Shown: positions 20,418-29,837, counted from the first letter of the stretch. The stretch: DNA of 42,129 nt from Planctomycetaceae bacterium (GCA_947441435.1 CANETX010000003.1:1-42129), one strand, 5' to 3'. The notes: a model not told the origin generated them from the letters alone. Numbers and translations: made by a program.

Positions 20418-22076
20418 TCATGAGTTCGACAGCACGAACGCGTGCACCGGGTCTTGGAAACCCTTCACTGGAAATGGCTCAAGCGCCTCCGCGCAAATCG
20501 TCGTGTCGAGTTGCTCCCGCACCCGGGAATCCGCCACGACCTGACCGGCCTTTGCCGCGCTGCACAGCCGACTGGCAAGGTTGACCCGCGCGCCCAGCAC
20601 GGTGTAACTGACGCGCGTTGCAGATCCCATGCACCCCGCGACGACCGGTCCGTACGCGATGCCGATGCCGACTCGGATCGGCTTCCCGCCCGACTCGTTC
20701 AGCCGCGTGCGCTCTGCCTGCATCGCGAGTGCGCACCGCGCAAGGCGAAGCGCATCGTCGGGCGATGACTTGGGGGCACCCCACACGGCCATGACGAGAT
20801 CGCCGACGAATTTGTCGACCATTCCGCCATGCGCGTAGATGATGTCGCACATCGCGCTCATGTGCGCATTGAGCATCTCGATCACTTCCTCCGGAGTCAT
20901 GGTTTCCGTCGTCGCCGTGAATCCGCGAATGTCGCAGAAGAGAATCCCTGCATCGACGGTGCGCCCCTTCCGGTTCAGTTCGCCCGCGACGAGTTCCTCG
21001 GCAACAGCAGGATCTGCGACCGCATCGAGCACGTTTCGATACTTGTCGCGCAACTCAAGGCCGTGCGCCATGGTGTTGAAGGTGGCGCCAAGCGCATGGA
21101 ACTCGTCGGCGCCTTGGAGGTGCACGCGAACGTCATACTTCCCCTGGCCGATTGCGCGTGCCGCATCCCCGAGCACCGCGACCGGCTTGGAGAGGCTCTT
21201 CCCCATCCAGTGGCTCACCACGGCGCCGCTGCCGAGGGCGATCACCGCCGTGCCGAGGAAGAATGCGGTGGTCCGATTCCGCGCTGCGACCCACTCGGCG
21301 AGGCTCTGCACGACGACGAACCGCACCGCTGCCTTCGCGGCACCTTTCACCGCGAACGAACGCACGGAGTATGGCGTCCCATCGGGCGCCGTCGCTTGCG
21401 TTGATTCCGCCTCGGGCGAAATCCGCGACGGAAGCAAGTCCCTGAGCCACGCGCCCAGCGGCTGTCCGGGCGGCAGGGCGATCTCCGAACCAACTGCCAT
21501 TGCGTACAGCGTTGCCCCCGAAGTCCCCTCGGCGGGCCAAGCGTAGGGCCACGCGGCGACGATCCACCCTGCTGGCTCCTCGGTGTTGACATCGATCACG
21601 GGCTGACGCAACACCTCAAAGAGCGATCCATCGTGCAGCACGCACGCGGATCGGAGCGGCTCGCCGAATGGCTCGTCCTTCGCCGGAGGCAGTGCGGCGT
21701 GAATCGCGTCCCCCAATGGGCCGAGCGAGCGACCGGCCGCCGCAACTGGTTCTCCTCCTGAGTCGAGGAAGAAGGAGTCCTTCGCCTTCAGCTTCCTGAG
21801 TTCGTACTGCGCGTTGTCGTAGAGGCCCTTCCAGTCTTCTTCAACGAGTGCCGCGAACAGGAAGCTGTTGCGCTCGAAGTCACCGATGACTTGCCGAGTC
21901 GCGTCGAGGCGGAGTGCCTGCCGTTCGCGCATGGCGCGCACCTCGAGTTCAAAGATTGCTCGCGCCCCCTGCTCTTCGGCGTGCGCGACCTGTCGATGTG
22001 CGATCAGCACACCGACCCCACTTGTCCCCGCAACGAGTGCGAGAATGCTCAGCGTAATGCGTCGACTGAACTTCAT
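20418..22076 (-). CDS. Adenylate/guanylate cyclase with HAMP and N-terminal TM sensor
   Basis: GILFCDIRGFTATTETMTPEEVIEMLNAHMSAMCDIIYAHGGMVDKFVGDLVMAVWGAP...GIAYGPVVAGCMGSATRVSYTVLGARVNLASRL. Confidence 0.9.
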   Translation of the reverse strand: MKFSRRITLSILALVAGTSGVGVLIAHRQVAHAEEQGARAIFELEVRAMRERQALRLDATRQVIGDFERNSFLFAALVEEDWKGLYDNAQYELRKLKAKDSFFLDSGGEPVAAAGRSLGPLGDAIHAALPPAKDEPFGEPLRSACVLHDGSLFEVLRQPVIDVNTEEPAGWIVAAWPYAWPAEGTSGATLYAMAVGSEIALPPGQPLGAWLRDLLPSRISPEAESTQATAPDGTPYSVRSFAVKGAAKAAVRFVVVQSLAEWVAARNRTTAFFLGTAVIALGSGAVVSHWMGKSLSKPVAVLGDAARAIGQGKYDVRVHLQGADEFHALGATFNTMAHGLELRDKYRNVLDAVADPAVAEELVAGELNRKGRTVDAGILFCDIRGFTATTETMTPEEVIEMLNAHMSAMCDIIYAHGGMVDKFVGDLVMAVWGAPKSSPDDALRLARCALAMQAERTRLNESGGKPIRVGIGIAYGPVVAGCMGSATRVSYTVLGARVNLASRLCSAAKAGQVVADSRVREQLDTTICAEALEPFPVKGFQDPVHAFVLSNS

Positions 22077-22083
22077 GTCGAAG

Positions 22084-22866
22084 TCACTTGCTCCAGTCGA
22101 CCTCGAGCACTTGCCCAGCACCAAGCGTGACCTCTCGGGTCTCCTGATCCTTGCGTCCTCGCCAGATGGTCACTGTGTACGTGCCGGGCGGAATCGCCTT
22201 GATCTCGAACGAACCCTTCGCGTCGCTCGTGGTGGAGTAGGGGGTGTCTACAACCAGCAAGTGCCCTTGCATGTGCTCGTGCACCTCGCAAAGGAGGAAG
22301 ACATAGCCCGGCTTGTCGAAGACCACTGCTGGCGGATCCTCGCCCTTCATGAAGCGACCGACGTTGAATTTCTTTGCGGCGCTCTGGGATCGCACCGCGT
22401 GCAAGACCTGATCGTGGTTGGGAAAGATCACGGGTGTGCCAGTTTGCACGACGAGCGTGCCCGGCCGGAACTGGATTCCCTCTTGGCGAATCTGAACCGG
22501 CGCGGTGGTCGCTGGGTCCAAGGGCTTCGCTCCGGAGCCGACCCAGATCGCCGCAACCGGCGCGTCCGGAAGCGTCGTCTCGACGGGAGCGTCATAGTCA
22601 CTCTTCGACTTCGCAGGTGCGCGCGGCTCGGGCACCTTGGCGATGCCGCGGAGCGTGGCGGTGGTGGCGTCGGCAGATGGGACGGCGGGCGCGGCAGGCG
22701 GGTCAGCGGGCGCGGGGGCACTGGGAGCAGGCGCCGTCGCAGGCGTAGGTTCCGATGACTGCTGAGGAGCGATGGTTGGTTCGTCGGCCAGCACTGCCCG
22801 CGCCCCAATGGCGAGCATGCAGGCGCCCACGGCAACCGACAGCACGAAATGTGTTGGCAATCTCAC
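22084..22866 (-). CDS. Cupredoxin/plastocyanin-like protein with carboxypeptidase-regulatory-like segment
   Basis: VIFPNHDQVLHAVRS...VFLLCEVHEHMQGHLLVV (H...C..H..M pattern) followed by GSFEIKAIPPGTYTVTIWRGR. Confidence 0.75.
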   Translation of the reverse strand: MRLPTHFVLSVAVGACMLAIGARAVLADEPTIAPQQSSEPTPATAPAPSAPAPADPPAAPAVPSADATTATLRGIAKVPEPRAPAKSKSDYDAPVETTLPDAPVAAIWVGSGAKPLDPATTAPVQIRQEGIQFRPGTLVVQTGTPVIFPNHDQVLHAVRSQSAAKKFNVGRFMKGEDPPAVVFDKPGYVFLLCEVHEHMQGHLLVVDTPYSTTSDAKGSFEIKAIPPGTYTVTIWRGRKDQETREVTLGAGQVLEVDWSK

Positions 22867-23048
22867 GAGTCACATCGTAACTGCGGGAGAATCGTCGTCG
22901 GACGATGATGGACTCGTCCGCGTTGGCCGACGGTTTCGCCACCGGTGGCATCGAATTGCGCAGTTGAACTGTCGTCTTGGATGGCACCTCGAAGGTCGCG
23001 GCGTGGGGGTGCGCGCGAGGCGGGTCCTCCCCCTGCTATCGTGATTCC

Positions 23049-23798
23049 ATGTCTCGGGGCGTTCCACCGGTCGACCATTTCCCGTCCACGCATCGCACAT
23101 GGCTGGAGACGCAGATCGATGCGGGGCGCGAGGCGCGTGCCGCCGGCGACTCGGAGGCGCATCGCGAGGCGATTCGCACGCTCAGCCGTCATGTGATGGA
23201 GCGTTACCGCGAGCCGCTGCGCGCGTACATCCTTGGTTCGCGGTGGCGGAGTTTCGGCGACGCCGATGATCTCGTCGCGGGGTTCTTCGCGCGGCGGCTC
23301 GACTCGCTCGACTACATGGAGCGATGGCACGCGGTGGGGATTTCCCTGCGGCGGTGGCTGATGAACGGGATCCTGCTGGAGTTGCGCACGCTCGCGCGGG
23401 ATGCGCGGCGGCTCGCGCGCCGCGAGGGTGGGCCGCACGCGAGCGCCGACGCGGCGCAGCACGAGGGTTCGCATGAGCCCACGGCCGAGCGCGCGTTCGA
23501 CCGTGCGTGGGCCCGTGGGATTCTCGTCGAGGCGGCGGCGCAGGCGGCCGCAGAACTCACGGCGGAAGGTCGCGAGACGGCGTGGCGACTGTTCGAGCGG
23601 CATGTGCTCGACGGGGTCGAGTACGCGGCGGCGGCGGACGAACTTGGCGTTGCGCGCGGCGAGGCGAAGGCGATGAGTCGCATGGCGCAGTACCGATTGC
23701 GGCGGGCGATCGCTGCGGTCCTGCGCGACGATGGCGTCGCGGCGGCAGACCTCGAGCGCACGGTCGAGGATGTCTATGGCGCGGCGCTGGGAGATTGA
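23049..23798 (+). CDS. ECF-like RNA polymerase sigma factor
   Basis: RTLSRHVMERYREPLRAYILGSRWRSFGDADDLVAGFFARRL...; C-terminus ELGVARGEAKAMSRMAQYRLRRAI resembles the region 4 helix-turn-helix. Confidence 0.7.
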   Translation: MSRGVPPVDHFPSTHRTWLETQIDAGREARAAGDSEAHREAIRTLSRHVMERYREPLRAYILGSRWRSFGDADDLVAGFFARRLDSLDYMERWHAVGISLRRWLMNGILLELRTLARDARRLARREGGPHASADAAQHEGSHEPTAERAFDRAWARGILVEAAAQAAAELTAEGRETAWRLFERHVLDGVEYAAAADELGVARGEAKAMSRMAQYRLRRAIAAVLRDDGVAAADLERTVEDVYGAALGD

Positions 23799-23802
23799 CG
23801 AC
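23747..23802 (+). repeat. 56-bp direct repeat, left copy
   Basis: agacctcgagcgcacggtcgaggatgtctatggcgcggcgctgggagattgacgac, identical to 24562-24617. Confidence 0.97.
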
Positions 23803-23885
23803 GCGGGACCGCTCAGCGGCCAGTTTCCGGTTGTGGCTGAGTTTGTCCGCCAGAACCGGGCCGGTCCGCGATAACCTGCACTCGC

Positions 23886-24191
23886 GTGATCGATCTCGTC
23901 TCCACCAACCTGGACCGCATCCGTGCTGCGTGCGAACGGCACGGCGTTTCATTTTTGGAGTTGGTCGGATCAGCAGCGCGGGATGACTTCGATCCCAGCC
24001 GGAGTGACATCGATGTGCTCGTCGATTTTCCGGACGGGGCCACCGACCTGTTTGGTTCTTTCATGGGACTGCGCGAAGACCTCTCGGAGATACTGGGCCG
24101 CTCGGTGGATGTGATTACGGTCCGCGGCGTCCGCAATCCGCTCTTCTTGGAATCGCTGCGCCGCGGCGCCATTCGCCTCTATGCGGCGTGA
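23886..24191 (+). CDS. mntA: MntA-type nucleotidyltransferase antitoxin
   Basis: ELVGSAARDDFDPSRSDIDVLVDF (GS...DxD nucleotidyltransferase motif), 101 aa, directly upstream of HepT. Confidence 0.9.
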   Translation: MIDLVSTNLDRIRAACERHGVSFLELVGSAARDDFDPSRSDIDVLVDFPDGATDLFGSFMGLREDLSEILGRSVDVITVRGVRNPLFLESLRRGAIRLYAA

Positions 24192-24516
24192 ACCGCAGAC
24201 CATCCTGCGCGATGCCATCGCAGCGGGAGAGGACATAACCGGCATGCTCAGTGGGGTGACTCAAGCGCTCTTCCTAGCGGACCGCAAGACGCAACGCGCC
24301 ACAGAGCGCTGCTTCGAAATCATCGGCGAGGCGCTCGCGCGACTTGCCCGAGACTTCCCCTCGATCGCCGATCGGATCCCCGACCACCGCAGGGTGATCG
24401 ACTTCCGCAACCTGCTGGCGCACGGCTACGACATAGTCGATCCTCGGTTGGTGTTCGATCTGGCCACGACGCGCCTCCCCCGACTGCTCGCGGCCCTCCG
24501 TGAGGCCGCCCGGTAG
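24181..24516 (+). CDS. hepT: HepT-like (DUF86) ribonuclease toxin
   Basis: FRNLLAHGYDIVDP contains Rx4HxY; overlaps mntA by 11 nt. Confidence 0.9.
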   Translation: MRREPQTILRDAIAAGEDITGMLSGVTQALFLADRKTQRATERCFEIIGEALARLARDFPSIADRIPDHRRVIDFRNLLAHGYDIVDPRLVFDLATTRLPRLLAALREAAR

Positions 24517-24561
24517 CCCCTGGGGCGCATGCGCCATGCACGATGTTGGAGTACCAACTGA

Positions 24562-24617
24562 AGACCTCGAGCGCACGGTCGAGGATGTCTATGGCGCGGC
24601 GCTGGGAGATTGACGAC
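24562..24617 (+). repeat. 56-bp direct repeat, right copy (contains start codon of downstream gene)
   Basis: Perfect match to 23747-23802; ATG at 24585. Confidence 0.97.
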
Positions 24618-25877
24618 CAGGTCGCGCGGCGGCTGGCTCGCGCGAACGCGGCCCGAGTGAACGCGGCTCGGTCGAATGCCGATGGTTCGGCGAGGGGGTT
24701 GCCGTTCTGGCGCCGAGGGGGGTTCCGGCTCGGACTCGTGGCAGTAATTCTGATTGGCGTTTGGGCCGTGTGGGGCCACGAGGGCTTTCTTTCTTCGCAG
24801 GGTTCTGTCCGTGCGGGGGTGTTGCCCGTCGGGGACTCTGCCAGTCCCGGAGAAAGTCCCATGTCCAGCCTGTCACTTGAAAACTCTCGCCTCGCGACCG
24901 TGGCCGCATCTGCGGCCGTCGCCTTCGCCGCAGTCTCCTACTCCCCCGAGATCGACGCGAGTTTCGCGCAGGGAACGGGGAGTTGCGAAGGTGACATCAA
25001 CGGGGATGGCGCGATCAATGGGATCGACTTGTCGTATGTGCTCGTCAACTGGGGGACATGCAATCCGCCGCCACCGCCCCTGCCGAGGGCGACGACGCTC
25101 GAGGCGCTGCCGGATCCCGCGGTCGTGACGGATGAGGCGCTGCGCAATGCCATCATCGCCGCGCATCTCCCGTGGCGCGTCCGCGACAACGCGAGCAACA
25201 TCGAGATGCTGCTGGTGCCGCCGGGGACGTTCATGATGGGGTGTAGTGCGTCGACGCCGGCCGGGGGGTGCAGTCCCGACGAGAGCCCTGTTCATCAGGT
25301 GACGCTCACAAGCGCGTTCTATCTCGGAAAGACAGAAGTGACACAGGCCCAGTGGGTAGCCGAGATGGGGAGCAATCCGTCGGAATTCTCGACAGCCGCC
25401 GACAGTCCGTCGCGGCCAGCTGAACATGTGTCGTGGGACAACATTCAGGGGTTCCTATCGCAGAACTCGCTGCGGCTGCCGACCGAGGCGGAGTGGGAGT
25501 ACGCCTATCGCGCCGGGACTAACACCGCGTTCCACAACGGCAGCAGCAGCGACGCGACGCTGGGAACCATCGCCTGGTTCTCCGCAAACTCGTCGAGTCA
25601 GACCCACACAGTGGGCGGCAAGCTCGCCAACAGGGTTGGTTTGCACGACATGTCCGGCAATGTGTGGGAGTGGGTGAGCGATTGGTACGGGGGATACACC
25701 GCAAGCAGCGTGGTCGATCCCACAGGGCCGACTTCTGGCTCCAAGGGAGTCGTGCGCGGCGGTGGATGGAACATCGACTCCACACCGCAACGCTGCCGTG
25801 CGTCGAGTCGCCCCAACGACGTGCCTCGGTCGTCGGTCCGGCCTGATTTCGGCTTCCGCGTCGCGCGCAATCCGTAG
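24585..25877 (+). CDS. Dockerin-like plus SUMF1/formylglycine-generating-enzyme family secreted protein, with in-frame TM leader
   Basis: CEGDINGDGAINGIDLSYVLVNWG; then MLLVPPGTFMMGC...PVHQVTLTSAFYLGKTEVTQAQW...LPTEAEWEYAYRAGT...GLHDMSGNVWEWVSDWYG...RVARNP. Alternative start ATG 24861. Confidence 0.85.
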   Translation: MSMARRWEIDDQVARRLARANAARVNAARSNADGSARGLPFWRRGGFRLGLVAVILIGVWAVWGHEGFLSSQGSVRAGVLPVGDSASPGESPMSSLSLENSRLATVAASAAVAFAAVSYSPEIDASFAQGTGSCEGDINGDGAINGIDLSYVLVNWGTCNPPPPPLPRATTLEALPDPAVVTDEALRNAIIAAHLPWRVRDNASNIEMLLVPPGTFMMGCSASTPAGGCSPDESPVHQVTLTSAFYLGKTEVTQAQWVAEMGSNPSEFSTAADSPSRPAEHVSWDNIQGFLSQNSLRLPTEAEWEYAYRAGTNTAFHNGSSSDATLGTIAWFSANSSSQTHTVGGKLANRVGLHDMSGNVWEWVSDWYGGYTASSVVDPTGPTSGSKGVVRGGGWNIDSTPQRCRASSRPNDVPRSSVRPDFGFRVARNP

Positions 25878-25894
25878 CGCGCTGCGCCAACCGA

Positions 25895-25954
25895 CCCCCC
25901 GGTTGCGGGCACTTCGAGCCCGCTAGCGGTCGCTTTCTGCCCGTAACCGGGGGG
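25895..25954. repeat. Interspersed palindrome family 1, copy 1
   Basis: ccccccggttgcgggca-N26-tgcccgtaaccgggggg, just after the SUMF1 gene stop. Confidence 0.9.
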
Positions 25955-26011
25955 TACGGGGCGCGCGCGACCCGGAGGCCGCGAGCCGCACCCCGGGTAC
26001 CGTGGCGATCC

Positions 26012-26617
26012 GTGGCCGTCCCCCCTACCCAAGTCACGCTGCTCGGGCGGCTTCGCGATCCCGGTGACGAACGAGCATGGCAGACCTTTGAAGGGCGATA
26101 TCGCGAACTCATCGTCCGATTCTGCATCCGACAGGGACTCCAGTTCACCGATGCCGACGACGCCGCCCAAGCGGTGTTGGCCTCGCTCTTTCGCGTGATG
26201 CGGACCTTCGAGTTCGACCCCCAGAAGGGCCGCTTTCGCGATTATCTGTTCAGGACGATCCGAAACGAGATCGCGCGACAGAAAACTGCGCATCGGCGTC
26301 CAAACGACCCCGCCGCAGCGGTAACCATTGGTGACGGGACCGCGGTCGAAGGCTCGTGTGCCGCGACCGGCGATGTCGAGCAGGCGTTCGAGGACGAATG
26401 GACACAGCACCACTTCCGATTGGCGATGACGGCGGTTCGAGCGACGCACAGCAGGGAGAGCTTGGCGATCTTCGAATGTCTCATAGCCGGGGAATCGGTG
26501 GAGCGGACGGCGCAGCGGTTTGCGACCTCAGAGCAGGCGGTCCACAAGGTGAAGCAGCGGCTGCGCGACCGCCTGAAGGAACTGATCCAACAGCAGATCG
26601 CCGACGAGGGACCGTGA
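26012..26617 (+). CDS. RNA polymerase sigma-70 family (ECF) factor
   Basis: GDERAWQTFEGRYRELIVRFCIRQGLQFTDADDAAQAVLASLFRVMRTFEFDPQKGRFRDYLFRTIRNEIARQ; GTG start. Confidence 0.85.
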   Translation: MAVPPTQVTLLGRLRDPGDERAWQTFEGRYRELIVRFCIRQGLQFTDADDAAQAVLASLFRVMRTFEFDPQKGRFRDYLFRTIRNEIARQKTAHRRPNDPAAAVTIGDGTAVEGSCAATGDVEQAFEDEWTQHHFRLAMTAVRATHSRESLAIFECLIAGESVERTAQRFATSEQAVHKVKQRLRDRLKELIQQQIADEGP

Positions 26618-29181
26618 TCGACGCCGCATTCGAGACGGACGAGTGGCTCCGCTTTGCCCTCCGGACGACGGCCCCCGTGCCGCTTGGGGAACTCGCCGGC
26701 TACCGGATCGAGAGCCTCATCCAGCGCGGCGGCCAAGGCGTCGTGTATGAGGCGACGGAAGTGCGCAGCGGCCGGCGCGTTGCGATCAAGCGGCTCCTCT
26801 GGCACGAGTCGTCGACCGCCGAGTTCGCGAGGTTCGCGCGCGAGACTGAAGTTCTCGCGACGCTGACCCACGCGAACATCGTCTCGCTGCTCGCCGCCCC
26901 CGAAGTGGACAGCGGGCGACTGCTTGTGATGGAGTGGATCGACGGACTCGAGTGGGATGCGTGGGCGGATGCCGTCTGGGAGCGACTCGCGCCGCGCGAC
27001 GCCTCGCGAGTCATCGCCGCGGCCCTCATGAAGGTCGCATCCGCGGTCGCGGCCGCGCACGCCAAGGGGATTCTCCATCGCGACCTCAAGCCCGCCAATG
27101 TGATCGTCACCGGCAGCGACGAACCGAAGGTCCTCGACTTCGGCTTGGCGAAGGAGATCGGCGCATCCACAGACGGCGTCGAGGCGCAACGATTCGCGGG
27201 AACTCCCTCGTGGACATCTCCCGAGCAGGTGGCGCTCGGTGAAGACCGCATCGATGCGCGCAGCGATGTGCACGCGCTCGGGCTCCTCCTCTATAGGGCG
27301 CTCGCGGGAACGCCCGCGTTCGATCCGGGGCTGCCGATCGCTCCGTTGTTCGAGGCGATTCGCACGCGTGTCCCCCCGCCGCCGCTTCGGTCGCGCCCCG
27401 GGGTCTCGAAAGAACTCGATCTCATCGCGCTGCATGCCCTGGAGAAGGACCCCGCGCGCCGATACCAGACAGCCGATGCGCTGGCCAAGGACCTCGCCCG
27501 GTTCCTGAGCGGCGAACCGATCGAGGCGCATCCGCCGAGTGGGCTGTACGCATTGCGCAAGCTTGTGGGGCGGCATCGCACCATCGCGATCCTGTCGTTC
27601 GTGGCCGTCGGCGCGCTCGTCGCCGGATCCATCGCGATGTTCGTCTCCGCGCGACAGACCGAGGACGCGCGTATTTTCGCCGAAGCACGCGCCACGGAGG
27701 CCAACCTCGCCCGAGGACGCGCGGAGCGGATGAATGTGTTCTTCCAGGACCTGCTCTCGAACCTGCGCGAGCGCGATGCGGCCGGCGGACCGACGACTGC
27801 GCGTGAGATCATCGCGCTCGCCGTCGCCACCATTGAAGAGCGCGCGAGTCCGATGGACGCGGAACTCGACCTGCGCCTCGCGCTCGGGAGCGTCTTGCAC
27901 GAAGTCGGCGACTACCAAGGAGCAGTCGGACAGTACGAGCGAGCGGTCGGGTTGCTGGCCGCCACCGACGATCGAGCGCGTCACGCAGATGCGCTCGCCT
28001 TGTTGATGCGCTCGGAGAATCGCGCGGGTGCGCTCGAGAAGAGCGCCGAGACAGCCCAGCAGTGCGTGGAGATCCGCGAGTCGATCGGCGCCGCCCCCGC
28101 CCTCCTGGCAGATGCCCAGGACGGCCTCGCCTACGCGTTCGTGTCACTCGGGCGCGTCCGTGAGGCACAGGACGCGATCGACCGAGCGACCCGCAACGCC
28201 ACGCTCTCGGAGGATCCACGCACCGAAGTGATGGTCCTCTCGACGCGCGCGCTGGTGTTCGAAGCACAGGGCAATCTGCGCGAGGCGGCTCGTCTCGCTG
28301 TCGAGGCGGCGGATCGTGGACGGACGATCTCCCAGGAGCGCGCCGATCTCCCGCCACGGCTTCTTCACAATGCGGCGTATCTCTTGACGGAATCGGGTCA
28401 ACCCGCCGCGGCCCTCGCGTTCGCGCAGGAGTCGCTCGCGGTTCGGGCAGCCAAGTACGGTCCACACCACCCGTCGCTCGCCACCGCGACCTGCCAGTTG
28501 GCGATGACGCTCGGAAGCCTGAAGCGGCACGACGAGGCGGTCGCGATGCTTAAAGCGTCGGTCGCGGCGCTCGACGTCCCGGGACGGATCCCGACGGCCC
28601 TGCACGCAAACCTCCTCCGCCGGCTCGCAACTGCCTACGCACGGCGCGCGACCGAGGGTGACTGTCGACGGGCGATCGTCGCGCTACGCGAGGCAGTGAT
28701 CGAGTTCGCACAGGACGAGCCCGGCATTTGGGCGCGGATCCGAAGCTCGGTCCGCGGGCTCGCGCAAGAGACCGCGCGGGACGGCGGCAGCGCAGCGCTC
28801 TTGGAGTTGTTCTGGTCGTTTCCCGATGAAGTGGAGAGGGCGTCGCGCCACGCGGCAACGGCCTCCACTGTTCGAGTGACGATGGTGCGCAAACTGGCGG
28901 AGGTCGTCGAGGGAGCGGGCGACGACGGGGAACTCGTCCGACAGATCCGGCGGGATGTCATCGAGATCCGCGCGACCGAGGGACGCGCACCGATCGAGCA
29001 GTTCGACGCGACGCTCGCGCTCGCGGACTTGCTGGCCACCTCGACCGTTCCGGCACGCCGCGAGCAAGCGAAGCTCCTCGCGGAGGATGTCGCGCGAAGT
29101 GCCGCGACGACGCTCGGCGAGGAGTCCGGCCCGGTACGCGACGCGCGGGCGATCCAGAAGAAACTCGCCGCAGCGAACTAG
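26614..29181 (+). CDS. Serine/threonine protein kinase with TM segment and TPR-like C-terminus
   Basis: YRIESLIQRGGQGVVYEATE, HRDLKPANVIV, DFGLAKE, GTPSWTSPEQ; GTG start overlaps sigma stop (GTGA). Confidence 0.92.
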   Translation: MIDAAFETDEWLRFALRTTAPVPLGELAGYRIESLIQRGGQGVVYEATEVRSGRRVAIKRLLWHESSTAEFARFARETEVLATLTHANIVSLLAAPEVDSGRLLVMEWIDGLEWDAWADAVWERLAPRDASRVIAAALMKVASAVAAAHAKGILHRDLKPANVIVTGSDEPKVLDFGLAKEIGASTDGVEAQRFAGTPSWTSPEQVALGEDRIDARSDVHALGLLLYRALAGTPAFDPGLPIAPLFEAIRTRVPPPPLRSRPGVSKELDLIALHALEKDPARRYQTADALAKDLARFLSGEPIEAHPPSGLYALRKLVGRHRTIAILSFVAVGALVAGSIAMFVSARQTEDARIFAEARATEANLARGRAERMNVFFQDLLSNLRERDAAGGPTTAREIIALAVATIEERASPMDAELDLRLALGSVLHEVGDYQGAVGQYERAVGLLAATDDRARHADALALLMRSENRAGALEKSAETAQQCVEIRESIGAAPALLADAQDGLAYAFVSLGRVREAQDAIDRATRNATLSEDPRTEVMVLSTRALVFEAQGNLREAARLAVEAADRGRTISQERADLPPRLLHNAAYLLTESGQPAAALAFAQESLAVRAAKYGPHHPSLATATCQLAMTLGSLKRHDEAVAMLKASVAALDVPGRIPTALHANLLRRLATAYARRATEGDCRRAIVALREAVIEFAQDEPGIWARIRSSVRGLAQETARDGGSAALLELFWSFPDEVERASRHAATASTVRVTMVRKLAEVVEGAGDDGELVRQIRRDVIEIRATEGRAPIEQFDATLALADLLATSTVPARREQAKLLAEDVARSAATTLGEESGPVRDARAIQKKLAAAN

Positions 29182-29206
29182 CGGGTGCAGCGCTCGCCCC
29201 TCATCT

Positions 29207-29257
29207 CGTTCTTTGGAAGGATTGTGCCCTCCGAGGGCGCGTTTCTTCCAAAGAACG
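29207..29257. repeat. Interspersed palindrome family 2, copy A
   Basis: cgttctttggaa-ggattgt-gccct-ccg-agggc-gcgtttc-ttccaaagaacg; 46/51 identical to 31865-31915. Confidence 0.9.
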
Positions 29258-29261
29258 CGCG

Positions 29262-29617
29262 GCACGCGGTTAGAGGCCGCGCTGGCTCCAGAGGCCACCG
29301 CCGAAGCGCACTTCGAACGCGCGTGGTGTCGCGAGGTGCTTGAGGCTGTCTACGCCACAACTGCGGCGGCCCTTCGCGCGGCGGGGCGCGAGCGGCAGTG
29401 GGACGTGTTTCGTGAGCACATCATCAAGGGGAGGCCCTACGCGGCGATCGGTGCCGAGATGGGAATGATCCCGCAGCAGTGCGCCGATGCGACGCGGGCA
29501 GTCTCGGGGATACTCCGCACGGAACTCGTCAAGGTGCTCACTGAAGATGGCGTCGCGCCCGATGAGCAGGCAGTCGAGGACATCATCCGAGGGGTGATCG
29601 ATGGACCGGCTGACTGA
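29262..29617 (+). pseudogene. C-terminal fragment of an ECF-like sigma factor paralogue
   Basis: EATAEAHFERAWCREVLEAVYATTAAALRAAGRERQWDVFREHIIKGRPYAAIGAEMG... parallels EPTAERAFDRAWARGILVEAAAQAAAELTAEGRETAWRLFERHVLDGVEYAAAADELG of 23049-23798. Confidence 0.7.
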
Positions 29618-29837
29618 CGCGGACGCGCGTGCGCTTGCGGCGGGGCTGCGCGCGCAGTGGCGGACCCGCGCGGGGGGCGGCACCCCGCCGACGAGGTCAG
29701 CCCTCTTGCTCGTAGGCGCAACTCGGCTCGCGGGGTTCGCCCTCGCCACCAGCAGCCCAAGAATTCCACAGGTCGAATCCCATGAACGCCTCCCCAGTGG
29801 CTCCCTCTCAGGGGTCCTCAACACTCGGGAGACAGAC

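Noticed and set aside
26242-27984. 580-aa antisense ORF across sigma and kinase genes
   Set aside because: Spurious; sense strand carries well-defined sigma and kinase motifs.
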